From an uncultured Lachnospiraceae bacterium (GTDB lineage: Bacteria; Bacillota; Clostridia; Lachnospirales; Lachnospiraceae), in the NCBI GenBank assembly GCA_947176505.1, contig CAMWQW010000007.1, forward strand, positions 62,001-126,000: a stretch of 64,000 bases of DNA. The letters run 5' to 3'. Position 1 is the first letter of the stretch. Every line of letters begins with the position of its first letter. This document shows positions 9,237 through 18,615 of the stretch, one piece after another. Below the pieces are notes generated by a model. The model saw only the letters and a list, made by a program, of their open reading frames with translations. It did not search any database and was not told where the DNA came from. A program made the position numbers and the translations under genes.

Positions 9237-9277
9237 CCGGATTTCATTATTTCTGTACAATTTTTATACTAACCTAA

Positions 9278-10522
9278 TCAGCGTATCTGTCCGTTGCCTC
9301 GTATCATATACTTGTAAGTTGTCAGTTCCCTAAGTCCCATCGGTCCTCTGGCATGAAGCTTCTGCGTGCTGATTCCGATTTCTGCGCCGAATCCGAATAC
9401 AAAACCATCCGTAAAACGTGTGGACGCGTTGACATAGACACATGCGGAATCAACGCCTTGCAAAAACTTCTCAGCATGTTCTGTGTTCTCTGTAAGAATA
9501 GCATCGGAATGTCTCGTGTTATATCGATTGATATGCGCCACAGCTTCCTCTACGCAAGATACTGTTTTCATCGAGATAATATAATCCAAATATTCCCTTC
9601 CGTAATCTTCCTCCGTTGCATCCGTTGCATCGGGAATCAAAGCTCGTACTCTCTCGTCTCCACGTATTTCCACGCTATTTTCTTTCAATGCTTCACCCAA
9701 AGCAGGCAGAAAACGATCCGCTATCTTCTCATGTACAAGCAGTGATTCGCATGCATTACATACGCCGATGCGTTGCGTTTTGGCGTTGATAATAATCGGA
9801 ATTGCCTGCTTTAAATCCGCATCTTCATCCACATAGATATGACAGTTGCCCGTTCCGGTCTCGATTACCGGTATCGTACTGTTCTCCACAACGGCACGAA
9901 TCAACCCTGCGCCGCCTCTCGGAATCAATACATCCACGTACTGCTTCAGCTGCATAAACGCCGTCGTAACCGCCCGGTCATTATCAGTAATAAGCTGTAT
10001 CGCATCAGCGGATATCTGCTTTTGTGTTAAAGTCTCTCTAATCACTTCCGTGATTGCCGCATTAGAATAAAAGGCATCTTTACCGCCTTTTAAAATAACT
10101 GCATTTCCGGTCTTAAAACACAAACCGAACGCATCAGCTGTCACGTTAGGTCTCGCCTCATATATAATACCGATTACGCCCATCGGTACTCTGACTTTAT
10201 TGATGTGTAGTCCGTTTGGTCTATCAAAAGATTCCATTATCTCACCGACCGGATCGTTGAGCTCTGCAATTTGGCGCAAGCCTTCCGCCATACCTTCTAT
10301 ACGCTCCGGCGTCAATTTCAAACGATCCAACAGACCTTCCGCCATGCCGTTTTGTTTCGCAATCTCATAGTCTTTTGCGTTGGCTACAAGAATACGTTCT
10401 GTTTCTCTCACTAACGCATCGGCTGCACTCTGCAGCGCGTTATTCTTGACTGTTTCAGTCAGTTTCTGTAATTCACATTTTGCCTCAACGGCTTTTTGTC
10501 CCAAATTCTCTAAGTATTCCAT
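9278..10522 (-). CDS. proA: Gamma-glutamyl phosphate reductase
   Basis: NADPH-dependent reduction of gamma-glutamyl phosphate to glutamate semialdehyde, the second step of proline synthesis. The 414 residues match the family, with the aldehyde-dehydrogenase fold, [24 protein letters not shown] in the cofactor region, and the catalytic Cys in [15 protein letters not shown]. The C-terminal [17 protein letters not shown] is typical of ProA. ATG 10522 follows GAGGTAAAA. It is the last gene of the proB, ynzC, 5-FCL, proA run, about 30 bp after the 5-FCL gene. No clear terminator was found before the metal-sensor promoter. Confidence 0.97.
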   Translation of the reverse strand: MEYLENLGQKAVEAKCELQKLTETVKNNALQSAADALVRETERILVANAKDYEIAKQNGMAEGLLDRLKLTPERIEGMAEGLRQIAELNDPVGEIMESFDRPNGLHINKVRVPMGVIGIIYEARPNVTADAFGLCFKTGNAVILKGGKDAFYSNAAITEVIRETLTQKQISADAIQLITDNDRAVTTAFMQLKQYVDVLIPRGGAGLIRAVVENSTIPVIETGTGNCHIYVDEDADLKQAIPIIINAKTQRIGVCNACESLLVHEKIADRFLPALGEALKENSVEIRGDERVRALIPDATDATEEDYGREYLDYIISMKTVSCVEEAVAHINRYNTRHSDAILTENTEHAEKFLQGVDSACVYVNASTRFTDGFVFGFGAEIGISTQKLHARGPMGLRELTTYKYMIRGNGQIR

Positions 10523-10552
10523 TTTTACCTCATTTCTGCTCTGCTTTTTATG

Positions 10553-11254
10553 TCATGATATCTGTTCATTATAATACATATTTTTCTCCGTAATTATCAT
10601 ATCCGGTTTTATATCATGTATCTCACAAGGAATCCGTTCAAGTACCTGACAGTGATAGGCAAGCGCCACTGTCATCAGTTGAATCTCCGTATTCGCATGA
10701 CATTCACAAATCTCTTTTTTCCAACTGCTAAGACGATTTAAATATCTGTCATAAAATCCCCTGCCATATCCGATACGATGTCTCTCCTTGTCAAAAACTG
10801 CTCCGGGCATCCACATCATGATCTCTATTGCGCTTCTGCCAGCACTGTCCGGTTTTTGTCTCTCTATCCACTCCGGAAGCGAAATGTTCTCTTCCGGCTC
10901 CGGTATGCCACGATATCCTTCTTGCAGACTCTCCGGTGCCGTAATCTGCCAGAACTCCATCTCATCACCAGAAATTTTCGGCACGAATACGTTTTTTCCG
11001 TCTGCAAGCGCCTGTCTTATTAATGCTGATGTATCAACCTCGCTTCGATAGCTTGCATAGGCAAGAATTACCCTCGCTTCACGATATTCGTTCATATTTG
11101 TAACGATTGTTTTAATCCGTTCGTCATACTGCTCTCTGTCTCCTGCCAAGATACTGTCCCGCATTGCCAACGCATTCTTACGGATTATTCTCTTTTGCTC
11201 CGTGACATCCGTTTCCTCTTCCTTTATATCTTTCATATCCTTCTTACATTCCAT
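10553..11254 (-). CDS. 5-formyltetrahydrofolate cyclo-ligase
   Basis: ATP-dependent conversion of 5-formyl-THF to 5,10-methenyl-THF, which salvages folate. The C-terminal motif GYGRGFYDRYL is the family signature, and QKRIIRKNALAMRDSI near the N-terminus is the usual start region. The frame reaches back to ATG 11293, which overlaps the ynzC stop as ATGA. ATG 11254, however, has AAGGAG just upstream and removes a highly charged extension that does not fit the family; I use 11254 (233 residues). Its place between the two proline genes has no evident metabolic logic. Confidence 0.9.
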   Translation of the reverse strand: MECKKDMKDIKEEETDVTEQKRIIRKNALAMRDSILAGDREQYDERIKTIVTNMNEYREARVILAYASYRSEVDTSALIRQALADGKNVFVPKISGDEMEFWQITAPESLQEGYRGIPEPEENISLPEWIERQKPDSAGRSAIEIMMWMPGAVFDKERHRIGYGRGFYDRYLNRLSSWKKEICECHANTEIQLMTVALAYHCQVLERIPCEIHDIKPDMIITEKNMYYNEQIS

Positions 11255-11289
11255 AACGCTCCTTGTCCGTCCGGCAATTTCATTCCGTA

Positions 11290-11520
11290 TCATTCGGTGT
11301 TGCGGTTCCGTTCTCCAAACTTTTTACCTAAGTCAGTGACCGAACCGTCTTTCTCTACAATAGATATATTGTCAAGCTGTCCCCTTAAGTTTGCACGTAC
11401 ATTGGCAACATAAGCCTGTCGGAGCTGCCTCTGCTCTTCCTTCTCTTCCTCAGTCAACCCTTCCGCCTGCGATTTATGGTATAATTCATTGATTCTCTTC
11501 GTCATCTGCTCTACGTTCAT
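11290..11520 (-). CDS. DUF896/UPF0291 (YnzC-like) protein
   Basis: A 76-residue helical protein matching the B. subtilis YnzC family: RINELYHKSQAEGLTEEEKEEQRQLRQAY gives the paired helices, and the tail DLGKKFG is also typical. The molecular function of the family is not established. ATG 11520 follows GGAGTTTCTTGG. It lies 20 bp after proB, and its TGA overlaps an in-frame ATG of the next gene, so it is cotranscribed with the proline genes. Confidence 0.92.
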   Translation of the reverse strand: MNVEQMTKRINELYHKSQAEGLTEEEKEEQRQLRQAYVANVRANLRGQLDNISIVEKDGSVTDLGKKFGERNRNTE

Positions 11521-11540
11521 CCAAGAAACTCCTTTTCATG

Positions 11541-12398
11541 TTAGTCATGCATCTGCTGCACATATAGCGGCAGGTCAAATCCTTCCTCCCTGTGCGCCAA
11601 AAATAATGTGCCTATATTCTGCCCCGCTAAAATCCGATGGATTACCTTGATATCCGCGCTGTTGGCAATTACCATGTCCACCCCCATATTATTGGCAATC
11701 TTAGCTGCCTGTAATTTCGTGTTCATACCGCCGGTCCCTGCGCTGCTTCCCGTGGTGCTTTTGCCCATTTCCATCAATTCGTCTGTCAGTCTCTCCACGA
11801 CCTCAATATATTTTGCATCAGGATTCTGTCTCGGATCGTCTGTGTACAACCCGTCGATATCAGACAGCAACAACAGCATATCCGCATCTATCAAAGACGC
11901 AACAATCGCCGACAGCCTGTCATTATCACCGATTCCAAGTTCATAGGTCGCTATCGTATCGTTCTCGTTCACGATTGGCACCACCCCAAGCTTAAAAAGC
12001 TCCTCAAAAGTATTTTGAGCATTAAAGCGGTTCAAATTATCAATGATTGTGTTTTTCGTCATCAAAATCTGTGCCGCCACCTGATTGTATTCCGCAAAAA
12101 TCTTCTGGTAAATCATCATCAGCCGCGCCTGTCCGATTGCAGCGCAAGCCTGTTTAACCGCCGTAGAGTTATCTTTTTCAATATCCTGCATCATGACCGC
12201 TTTCCTGCCCACTGCCACGGCGCCCGATGTGACAAGTACTACATCCTTTCCACGGTTTCGCAAATCGCATAGTTCCCGCACAAGTACATCCAGTTTCGTA
12301 TAATCCAAATCTCCTGTCTGTTCATGCTGTAAAGACGAAGAACCGATTTTAATCACAATCCGCTTTTTGTCCTTCATCATTGCTCTTATATCTGTCAT
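11541..12398 (-). CDS. proB: Glutamate 5-kinase (short form, no PUA domain)
   Basis: Phosphorylates glutamate in the first, feedback-regulated step of proline synthesis. The 285 residues hold the amino-acid-kinase domain: KIGSSSLQ for phosphate binding, VTSGAVAVGRKA, VNENDTIA, GDNDRLSAIVA and GTGGMNTKLQAA. The C-terminal PUA domain of the E. coli enzyme (367 residues) is missing and the frame ends just after the kinase fold, as in other short-form enzymes. ATG 12398 follows GGAGAAGAATA. It starts the proline operon, with a promoter at 12427-12455. Confidence 0.95.
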   Translation of the reverse strand: MTDIRAMMKDKKRIVIKIGSSSLQHEQTGDLDYTKLDVLVRELCDLRNRGKDVVLVTSGAVAVGRKAVMMQDIEKDNSTAVKQACAAIGQARLMMIYQKIFAEYNQVAAQILMTKNTIIDNLNRFNAQNTFEELFKLGVVPIVNENDTIATYELGIGDNDRLSAIVASLIDADMLLLLSDIDGLYTDDPRQNPDAKYIEVVERLTDELMEMGKSTTGSSAGTGGMNTKLQAAKIANNMGVDMVIANSADIKVIHRILAGQNIGTLFLAHREEGFDLPLYVQQMHD

Positions 12399-12426
12399 TA
12401 TTCTTCTCCATTTTTATGTTTTCATC

Positions 12427-12455
12427 ATTATACTTTGTAACGGACTGGTTGTACA
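12427..12455 (-). promoter_or_regulatory. Promoter of the proB operon
   Basis: On the minus strand TGTACA (12455-12450), 17 bp, TATAAT (12432-12427). The -10 is a perfect consensus, about 29 bp upstream of ATG 12398. Confidence 0.7.
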
Positions 12456-12492
12456 GAAAAATCATAGATAGTAGTATTCTCTGCCAATCCTG

Positions 12493-14112
12493 TTACACAA
12501 ATCTTCGATAGCGCGCTCCGATTTTCTCAGCAATCATCATCCCATCCATCGCCGCAGAGGTAATTCCGCCTGCATAGCCCGCACCTTCCCCGCACGGATA
12601 TAATCCCTGTATCGCAGATTGCCCCGTCTCGTCCCGCATGATTCTGACCGGTGAAGACGTCCTGCTCTCAACACCTGACAGATACGCGCCACTATCCGCA
12701 AATCCCTGTACATTTTGACCAATTAGGTCAATCCCTTCCACAAGCGCTTCATTTAATACTTTTGGTAAAATATCATGTACATTTGCCATGCAGTATGCTC
12801 CTTTCACTGTTGGAGCAAAATTAGGATATTCCTGCTGAAGCGTTGAAGCTGTCGGTTTTAACCCCGTCACGGCGAGTCGATAGTCACCGTAAGGCTCCAC
12901 AGGTATGGCACCAGCCCCGATTTGATAAGCTTTCTCCTCTATTTTCCTCTGAAAAGCAACTCCCGCCAGAGGAGAATCGCCCTCATAGTCTTCCGGAGTA
13001 ACAGTAACAATCATGGCACTGTTACTGTTACTGCCATTACGTCCACTGTAACTCATACCATTCACTGCAAGCTTTCCCTGCTCCGACGATGCATTGACAA
13101 CATACCCACCGGGGCACATACAGAATGAATAGACTCCCCTGCCGGAAGATGTCTGTGCCGTCACTTTATAGCTTGCTGCCGGAAGAAGCGGATTTTCCTC
13201 TTGTCCGTACTGTATCTTGTTGATCATTCCACGCGGATGTTCTATGCGAAGCCCTACCGCAAAAGCTTTTGCCTCCATGGGAACCCGCCTTTTATCAAGC
13301 ATCTCAAAGGTATCTCTGGCACTGTGCCCGATGGCGAGGACTACTGCCTCGCATGGAATTGTTTCCGTATCATTGACGATGACTCCCGTCACGCGATTTC
13401 CGTCCATGCACAAATCCGTCACTTGAGCATCGAATTTTATCTCTCCGCCCCATGCTGCAATCTGTTCCCGTAGATTGCGTACCACTTTGCACAATATATC
13501 CGTACCGATATGAGGTTTTGCTTCATACAGTATTTCTTCCGGTGCACCCGCCTCCACGAAAATTTTTAAGACTTCCCTACTCCTGCCGAACTTATCTTTG
13601 ACGAGTGTATTGAGCTTTCCGTCTGAAAAAGTACCTGCACCGCCCTCCCCGAACTGCACGTTCGACATTGGGTTAAGTACGCCTTCCTGCCAGAACTTCT
13701 CCACGTCTTCCATCCGTTTCTCCACGCATTTTCCTCGTTCCAGAATAAGCGGTCTGTATCCGTTCTTAGCTAACAGATAACCGCAAAATAATCCCGCCGG
13801 TCCTGTTCCTATAATAATCGGTCTGCAAGAAAACGTTTCGGCTCCTTCCTCCGGAAATTTGTATGGCACAGTCTTTACTACCTGTACTTGTCCGCTCTTA
13901 CATGCAGCAAGTACTTTTTTCTCTGACTCCACATATACGTCCACCGAGTAAATGATTGCAATCTCCGGTTTCTTTCTGGCATCGATAGATTTCTTTACAA
14001 TCTGCCATGACATAATCTTCTCCGGATTCACCCGTAATATTTTCGCCGTTTTATATAAGATATCCTTCTGTCCGTGAGACAGCGGAAGCTTAATCTGATT
14101 TACACGAATCAT
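12493..14112 (-). CDS. FAD-dependent dehydrogenase, COG2509 family
   Basis: A 539-residue flavoprotein. The N-terminal 100 residues form the family-specific domain (MIRVNQIKLPLSHGQKDILYKTAKIL), followed by the FAD Rossmann motif IIIGTGPAGLFCGYLLAKNGYRPLILERG near residues 100-128 and the GGAGTFSDGKLNT segment. The C-terminus has GEGAGYAGGITSAAMDGM, the second FAD contact. The substrate of this widespread family is not established. The frame extends to 14175, but ATG 14112 gives the family N-terminus. It is transcribed alone, divergently from the DUF2971 gene. Confidence 0.9.
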   Translation of the reverse strand: MIRVNQIKLPLSHGQKDILYKTAKILRVNPEKIMSWQIVKKSIDARKKPEIAIIYSVDVYVESEKKVLAACKSGQVQVVKTVPYKFPEEGAETFSCRPIIIGTGPAGLFCGYLLAKNGYRPLILERGKCVEKRMEDVEKFWQEGVLNPMSNVQFGEGGAGTFSDGKLNTLVKDKFGRSREVLKIFVEAGAPEEILYEAKPHIGTDILCKVVRNLREQIAAWGGEIKFDAQVTDLCMDGNRVTGVIVNDTETIPCEAVVLAIGHSARDTFEMLDKRRVPMEAKAFAVGLRIEHPRGMINKIQYGQEENPLLPAASYKVTAQTSSGRGVYSFCMCPGGYVVNASSEQGKLAVNGMSYSGRNGSNSNSAMIVTVTPEDYEGDSPLAGVAFQRKIEEKAYQIGAGAIPVEPYGDYRLAVTGLKPTASTLQQEYPNFAPTVKGAYCMANVHDILPKVLNEALVEGIDLIGQNVQGFADSGAYLSGVESRTSSPVRIMRDETGQSAIQGLYPCGEGAGYAGGITSAAMDGMMIAEKIGARYRRFV

Positions 14113-14151
14113 CCTGCCCAAACCTTTTCCATTGTTCTCATTATCCCTATC

Positions 14152-14180
14152 ATCATACTTCACTATGCAGTGCAAAACAA
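14152..14180 (-). promoter_or_regulatory. Promoter of the COG2509 flavoprotein gene
   Basis: Minus strand TTGTTT (14180-14175), 17 bp, TATGAT (14157-14152). It lies beside the plus-strand -10 at 14194-14199, so the two promoters are divergent and nearly abut. Confidence 0.6.
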
Positions 14181-14190
14181 GTACTCTTTG

Positions 14191-14199
14191 TGTTATACT
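14191..14199 (+). promoter_or_regulatory. Extended -10 promoter of the DUF2971 gene
   Basis: TGTTATACT gives a TGn extension and the -10 TATACT. The candidate -35 at 17 bp (TGCAAA, 14171-14176) is poor, as is common for extended -10 promoters. Confidence 0.5.
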
Positions 14200-14254
14200 G
14201 GATAATAATAATCAGATAATAATATTGCAATGATAAAATCTATGGAGGGAATCT

Positions 14255-15076
14255 ATGCTGTACCACTACACCGACTTTGCCGCATTTGACGGAATTATCC
14301 GCTGCGGAGAACTGCGGCTCAATAATATTTTAAACATGAATGATGCATCGGAAATGACGCTTTTTATTAACGGTATTTGCAAAGCCGTCATCGAAAAGCT
14401 GAGAATGGATAAGGATACCGAAAAACTCCGCAACGCACAGAACTTTTTTATTGAACAGATGGAGCTGGAATTCAATTATTCCGCTTACGCGGCATGCTTC
14501 TCGAGATATAGGGACGATGCTGCCCAGTGGGAACGGTACGGTCATTTAGGTCAGGGCGTATGCATTGCGTTCCATGAAGCCCTGCTTAAGAAAATGGTCG
14601 GCGGCGTCGTCTCATTGCAGGAAGTATATTATCAGGCTGATATGCGTGAGCACCACCTTGTAGATGAGTTTTATCATATTTTTAAAGAAGACGGGCAAAC
14701 GCCCGAGAATCTTTCCAAGCTGCAAAACCTTATGAGCGACGCTTGGGTGGAGTCTGCCGCTTTCAAGCATCCTTCTTTTGCGCACGAACGGGAGTTTCGC
14801 TTGGTCGTTTCACCGTTTATCTCCAATGATTTTGCCGTGGAACCGAAATACCACATCGCACGGGGAAGAATCAAGAAATACTATCCGCTTGACTTAAACA
14901 GAATGTGCGGCAAACTCAATCTGCACATGTCCGACCTTGTAGGCGAAATCATCATCGGACCCACTTCATCCCAATCCCTTCCTATTCTGCAGGATTATCT
15001 GGAAGACTGCGGATTAAATATACTTAAGAAGAAGATCAGCATGTCGGATTGTCCTTTACGGAAACCGACATCATAA
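14255..15076 (+). CDS. DUF2971 domain protein
   Basis: A 273-residue soluble protein with the DUF2971 layout: it opens with LYHYTDFAAFDGIIRCGELRLNN, continues with NDASEM, has ACFSRYRDDAAQWERYGHLGQGVCIAF in the middle and HEREFRLVV near residue 185. The family is of unknown biochemical function and is often found near accessory or defence genes; no such neighbours are present here. ATG 14255 follows GGAGGG at 6 nt. It is the only plus-strand gene in the first 54 kb, with its own promoter and a strong terminator, so it may be an insertion. Its base composition does not stand out by eye. Confidence 0.85.
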   Translation: MLYHYTDFAAFDGIIRCGELRLNNILNMNDASEMTLFINGICKAVIEKLRMDKDTEKLRNAQNFFIEQMELEFNYSAYAACFSRYRDDAAQWERYGHLGQGVCIAFHEALLKKMVGGVVSLQEVYYQADMREHHLVDEFYHIFKEDGQTPENLSKLQNLMSDAWVESAAFKHPSFAHEREFRLVVSPFISNDFAVEPKYHIARGRIKKYYPLDLNRMCGKLNLHMSDLVGEIIIGPTSSQSLPILQDYLEDCGLNILKKKISMSDCPLRKPTS

Positions 15077-15083
15077 CAAAAAA

Positions 15084-15120
15084 CACCTCGGATATCAGCC
15101 ATCCGCTGATATCCGGGGTG
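15084..15120. terminator. Bidirectional terminator between convergent genes
   Basis: A 15-bp stem with one G-T wobble (CACCTCGGATATCAG pairing with CTGATATCCGGGGTG) and a 7-nt loop. A-rich sequence precedes it and CTTTC follows on the plus strand. It lies between the DUF2971 gene and the convergent lipoprotein gene. Confidence 0.85.
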
Positions 15121-15144
15121 CTTTCACTCTTCTTTAAACCCTTA

Positions 15145-15888
15145 CTATTTTGCCGCTTTTACGGAAGTAATATGGGGATTTACGCCCTCATACCAGTACA
15201 GGAATCCTTCCATATCAATCTTATCGCCGATATTCAAGTTCTTTACTGCGGCATACACATCTGTTGAATTGTCACACAGATAGGATTCTACCGTGAAAGT
15301 ATATGTATTGCCGTCGAGAGACACATTGAAATACAAATCGTCTCCATCCTGTCCGGAACCGTCCCAATTATATAAGAATGCCACGTCATTTCCATTTTCA
15401 TCTTGACCTGCCGCTTCCACTGTCATTCCTTTAAAAGACACAAATTTGTTCTGATGATTAATCAGCTCGTCAGATGCAAGTAAGGAAGTAACATCCAAAG
15501 CCTCTGCCACATAGTTTCCGTCCTCGATTTCAAAAGTAGCACCTTCTGCAATCTCAACTTCTCCTGACCACTCTGCCTTGTAACCGGTAACTTTAATCTT
15601 AGTACCCGGTTTCAGCTTATCATAATCCGCTTCCGAACATGTCATATTGTACACAAAATATGCGCCGTCCTTATCCTGTGTATATACGGTAGCCTTGTCT
15701 TCCCACCACGCCTGCTTCGCCTGCACATAGGTCTCGATAACAACTTCTGAATCCAGTTCGGCTGCCATATACTCATCATATGTCATAACGCCTTCCGATT
15801 TTGCATCCGTGTCCCCACCTTTTGAACCACAGCCTGCACACGCAAACACAAGCGCTGAGGCTAACAATACTGCTGTAAACTTTTTCAT
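15145..15888 (-). CDS. Predicted lipoprotein with OB-fold-like repeats
   Basis: A 247-residue exported lipoprotein: MKKFTAVLLASALVFACAGC has the lipobox ACAGC. Two similar beta-rich segments follow (VVIETYVQAKQAW...GTKIKVTGYKAEW and FVSFKGMTVEA...NIGDKIDMEGFLYWYEG), which resemble the OB-fold lipoproteins common in Clostridia. The fold call comes from the beta pattern and the G-D/T-K-I-x-V/M turn, not from a recognised family. ATG 15888 follows GGAGGAGAAA. It has its own promoter at 15970-15997, 142 bp downstream of the ABC solute-binding protein gene, so it may not belong to that operon. Confidence 0.75.
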   Translation of the reverse strand: MKKFTAVLLASALVFACAGCGSKGGDTDAKSEGVMTYDEYMAAELDSEVVIETYVQAKQAWWEDKATVYTQDKDGAYFVYNMTCSEADYDKLKPGTKIKVTGYKAEWSGEVEIAEGATFEIEDGNYVAEALDVTSLLASDELINHQNKFVSFKGMTVEAAGQDENGNDVAFLYNWDGSGQDGDDLYFNVSLDGNTYTFTVESYLCDNSTDVYAAVKNLNIGDKIDMEGFLYWYEGVNPHITSVKAAK

Positions 15889-15969
15889 TTTCTCCTCCAT
15901 TCTGAAGGTTTCCTCCGTCACCTTCACTATGTAGCTTTATAGAATATGCCGTCAATAAACAACAAACTA

Positions 15970-15997
15970 AGTATACATGAATTTTCCAATAAGTCAA
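15970..15997 (-). promoter_or_regulatory. Promoter of the OB-like lipoprotein gene
   Basis: Minus strand TTGACT (15997-15992), 16 bp, TATACT (15975-15970). Confidence 0.6.
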
Positions 15998-16030
15998 TAA
16001 CCCGCGGCAAACGATGGGTATATAGCTATT

Positions 16031-17686
16031 TTACTGATTCTTACGTTTCTTAACCGTCTGTATCAGCACATATACTATAATAAGAATCCATACGGCGGCT
16101 AAAGATAACAGTAAAATCACCGATGTACCCGGAAGTTTTCCCAGTTCCTCTTTCTCAGATGATGCACGGCTGTTTGACATACCAATTTGATCCAGCCGGT
16201 ACAATGCCTTCATGTCGTCATAAAGCCTCTCCATGTATTCTCCATCAACCGTTTGCCCTCTTCTGACAGATTTCACGGTATTCTCAATGAGTTGCCCGGC
16301 GGCGTCACGAAGAGAGGCAGAACCTACAAACACCGGCGTGACAAAGGTATGTTCCACATTGTTAAGAAGCAGCTTCGCCGCCTTAATTTTCACATCGTAA
16401 TATAAAGTATTATCCTCTCCGCCTCTTGACAGATAATCCTGATACTGTGACGAATCCTGTGCTTTAGAGGTTACCGGCACATATCCTTCCGTCTCGGCAT
16501 AAGCAATCTGCACATCATTGGTCAGCAGATACTGTGTGAACAGCCATGATGCCATTACTTCCTGCGGATCTTCTTTATTAAAAATACAGACGGAAGGTCC
16601 CTGTGATATCATCCGGGGATTCGCTGCATCAAACTGGGGGATGGTCATGACCTCCGTCTCAAACCGGACAAGCTTATCTTCACTGATATCGGAAAGAGGC
16701 GCATCCGTCCCCATCCATGTAGCTCCTGCAGTGGAATCTATTGCAAAGATGCATTGACCGGCATTTAGAAAATTGGCAGGATAACTTGAAATCTTAAACG
16801 TTGAAAATGCACCGCTCTTAGCATGTTCCGCTACTGTATACAAAATATTTTCCGTAGTGTCATTAAAAAGCAATATATCTCCGGCATCAGTCGAATATCC
16901 GGCGTTTTGTTGTCTGAGCATCTGTATCATCATATTGTCAGTGGATTTGTAAATAAACGGAATCATCACTTTCTGTCCGTTAACCACAAAATTATCGTCT
17001 GCATCTTTTTCCATAGCCGCCTCAGAGACTTCCCATACAAAGTCCCAAGTAAGCGTATCCGGAAGCGTGTAACCCAAATTCTCCACATATGTCTTGTTGA
17101 TGTAACAGGCTTCCGTAGAACGCATATACGGAAGCGCATAATAATGCCCGTCAAACGAGCACTCTTCCAAAAATTGCGGAATAATCTCTCCGGCAGCAGG
17201 TGACTCAAACTGCAGCATGCTCCCGCCAAGACCATATTTTTCATCGGCAAATAAACCCTCTAACGGAACGACAAGATTTGTTCCCGTCAGATAAGTGGCA
17301 ATATGGTCCGGATATGTGATACAGACATTAGGTGTCGTATTTGTTGCAATATTTGTGATTACATCGTTATATATTTTACCGTAATCCGTATATAGGCGCA
17401 GATTGACCGTGACATTAGGGTACAGCGCCTCAAAGTCTTTAATCGCCTTCTCATAAATCGCAGTCTGCGTCTTATTGGTATCGTTTTTCGCCCAGAATGT
17501 AATCTCATACTCCCGTGATGTGTCAAATTCTTCCGGTATCTCAAATGCCGATAGACCAACTCTTCCATGACATCCGGTCAACAGCAGCATACAACAGATC
17601 AAAACCAATACCGCCGAATAAATGACACTTTTCTTAAAAGCAGAAAAGCTTCTCATGCTCATCTTTATTACCACGCCTTTCTTCAA
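16031..17686 (-). CDS. ABC transporter solute-binding protein with lipobox and C-terminal membrane helix
   Basis: A family 1-type extracellular solute-binding protein, the capture component of the adjacent sugar-type importer. A lipobox (LLLTGC, Cys39) follows a hydrophobic signal; ITFWAKNDTNKTQTAIYEKAIKDFEALYPNVTV is the characteristic first lobe. Unusually, residues about 515-545 form a hydrophobic helix (ILLLSLAAVWILIIVYVLI) followed by KKRKNQ, so the protein could be held at both ends. The listed start is TTG 17686, 5 bp after the permease stop; ATG 17662 is an equally good choice and keeps the signal peptide. The substrate cannot be told from sequence. Confidence 0.9.
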   Translation of the reverse strand: MKKGVVIKMSMRSFSAFKKSVIYSAVLVLICCMLLLTGCHGRVGLSAFEIPEEFDTSREYEITFWAKNDTNKTQTAIYEKAIKDFEALYPNVTVNLRLYTDYGKIYNDVITNIATNTTPNVCITYPDHIATYLTGTNLVVPLEGLFADEKYGLGGSMLQFESPAAGEIIPQFLEECSFDGHYYALPYMRSTEACYINKTYVENLGYTLPDTLTWDFVWEVSEAAMEKDADDNFVVNGQKVMIPFIYKSTDNMMIQMLRQQNAGYSTDAGDILLFNDTTENILYTVAEHAKSGAFSTFKISSYPANFLNAGQCIFAIDSTAGATWMGTDAPLSDISEDKLVRFETEVMTIPQFDAANPRMISQGPSVCIFNKEDPQEVMASWLFTQYLLTNDVQIAYAETEGYVPVTSKAQDSSQYQDYLSRGGEDNTLYYDVKIKAAKLLLNNVEHTFVTPVFVGSASLRDAAGQLIENTVKSVRRGQTVDGEYMERLYDDMKALYRLDQIGMSNSRASSEKEELGKLPGTSVILLLSLAAVWILIIVYVLIQTVKKRKNQ

Positions 17687-17691
17687 TCCCT

Positions 17692-18588
17692 CTAGCCCTT
17701 CATTCCGCCTCTGGATACTCCTTCCATGATTTTCTTTCGGAAAATCAGAAACAATATAATAAGCGGGAGAGAAATCACTACTACCGCCGCCATCATCGCC
17801 GGAATATTTTCCCGTCCGAAACCGTTCTCCCGAATCTCCTGAATCCCGTTTGACACAAGAAAATATCTTTCATCATCCGTAATAAGCCTTGGCCACACAT
17901 AGGAATTCCAACATTCAATTACCTTTAAGATTGTCACCGTAACAAGCGTAGGCTTTGAGATTGGTATCATCACTCTAAGCAGATATTTGAAATCAGACGT
18001 CCCGTCAACTTTCGCCGCATAATAGAGTGTATCCGGTATCTGCTCAAAATTTTCTTTCAGCAGATAAATGTAAAAAACGGATGTGACAGACGGTAGAATC
18101 AATCCTGTAAAAGAATTGCGCATATCCAGATTCGTGACCGTCATATAGTTCGTAATAATAACAAGCTCATTGGGAATCATCATCAGTGAAAGGAAAATAA
18201 CAAACACGATATTTTTCCCTTTAAAGTCAAGACGAGCAAACGCAAATGCTGCCAACGTGATGACAATCAACATAAGAAATGTAGTCGCCAGTGTAAAAAT
18301 CACCGTATTTACAAGATACTTCCCGAGCGGCACTGCTGTAAAAGCATCCACATAATTTTGCAAGGTGGGAGATAATGTATAAAATTTAGGAATATACTCT
18401 GAATTGTATGCCCCATAGCTTTTTATTGATGTAAGAACCATCCAGTAAAAAGGGAATAACACAATCACAGCCCACACTGACAACAGCACATACGTGATAA
18501 TATCTGAAATTCTCTTCTGCCTGCGGACAGTTAATTCTATTTTTTCATAATCAGTCTTTTTGTCCGTATTCATATTCTTTCTTCCCAT
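17692..18588 (-). CDS. ABC transporter permease, MalG type
   Basis: A 298-residue inner-membrane permease with six predicted transmembrane segments and the EAA-loop YYAAKVDGTSDFKYLLRVMIPISKP that contacts the ATPase. The first helix region (ITYVLLSVWAVIVLFPFYWMVLTSIK) is characteristic of the MalG/UgpE class of carbohydrate importers. It lies 27 bp after the MalF-type permease and 5 bp before the solute-binding protein gene. Together with them and the UgpC/MsmK-type ATPase it would form one importer complex. Confidence 0.93.
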   Translation of the reverse strand: MGRKNMNTDKKTDYEKIELTVRRQKRISDIITYVLLSVWAVIVLFPFYWMVLTSIKSYGAYNSEYIPKFYTLSPTLQNYVDAFTAVPLGKYLVNTVIFTLATTFLMLIVITLAAFAFARLDFKGKNIVFVIFLSLMMIPNELVIITNYMTVTNLDMRNSFTGLILPSVTSVFYIYLLKENFEQIPDTLYYAAKVDGTSDFKYLLRVMIPISKPTLVTVTILKVIECWNSYVWPRLITDDERYFLVSNGIQEIRENGFGRENIPAMMAAVVVISLPLIILFLIFRKKIMEGVSRGGMKG

Positions 18589-18615
18589 AGAATCCGCCTC
18601 TTCTATCCCGATACG

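Noticed and set aside
15897-15930. Hairpin GAAGGT/ACCTTC with a GGAGGA loop upstream of the OB-like lipoprotein gene
   Set aside because: Only 6 bp, and another GGAGGA closer to the start serves as ribosome site; regulatory meaning is not supported.
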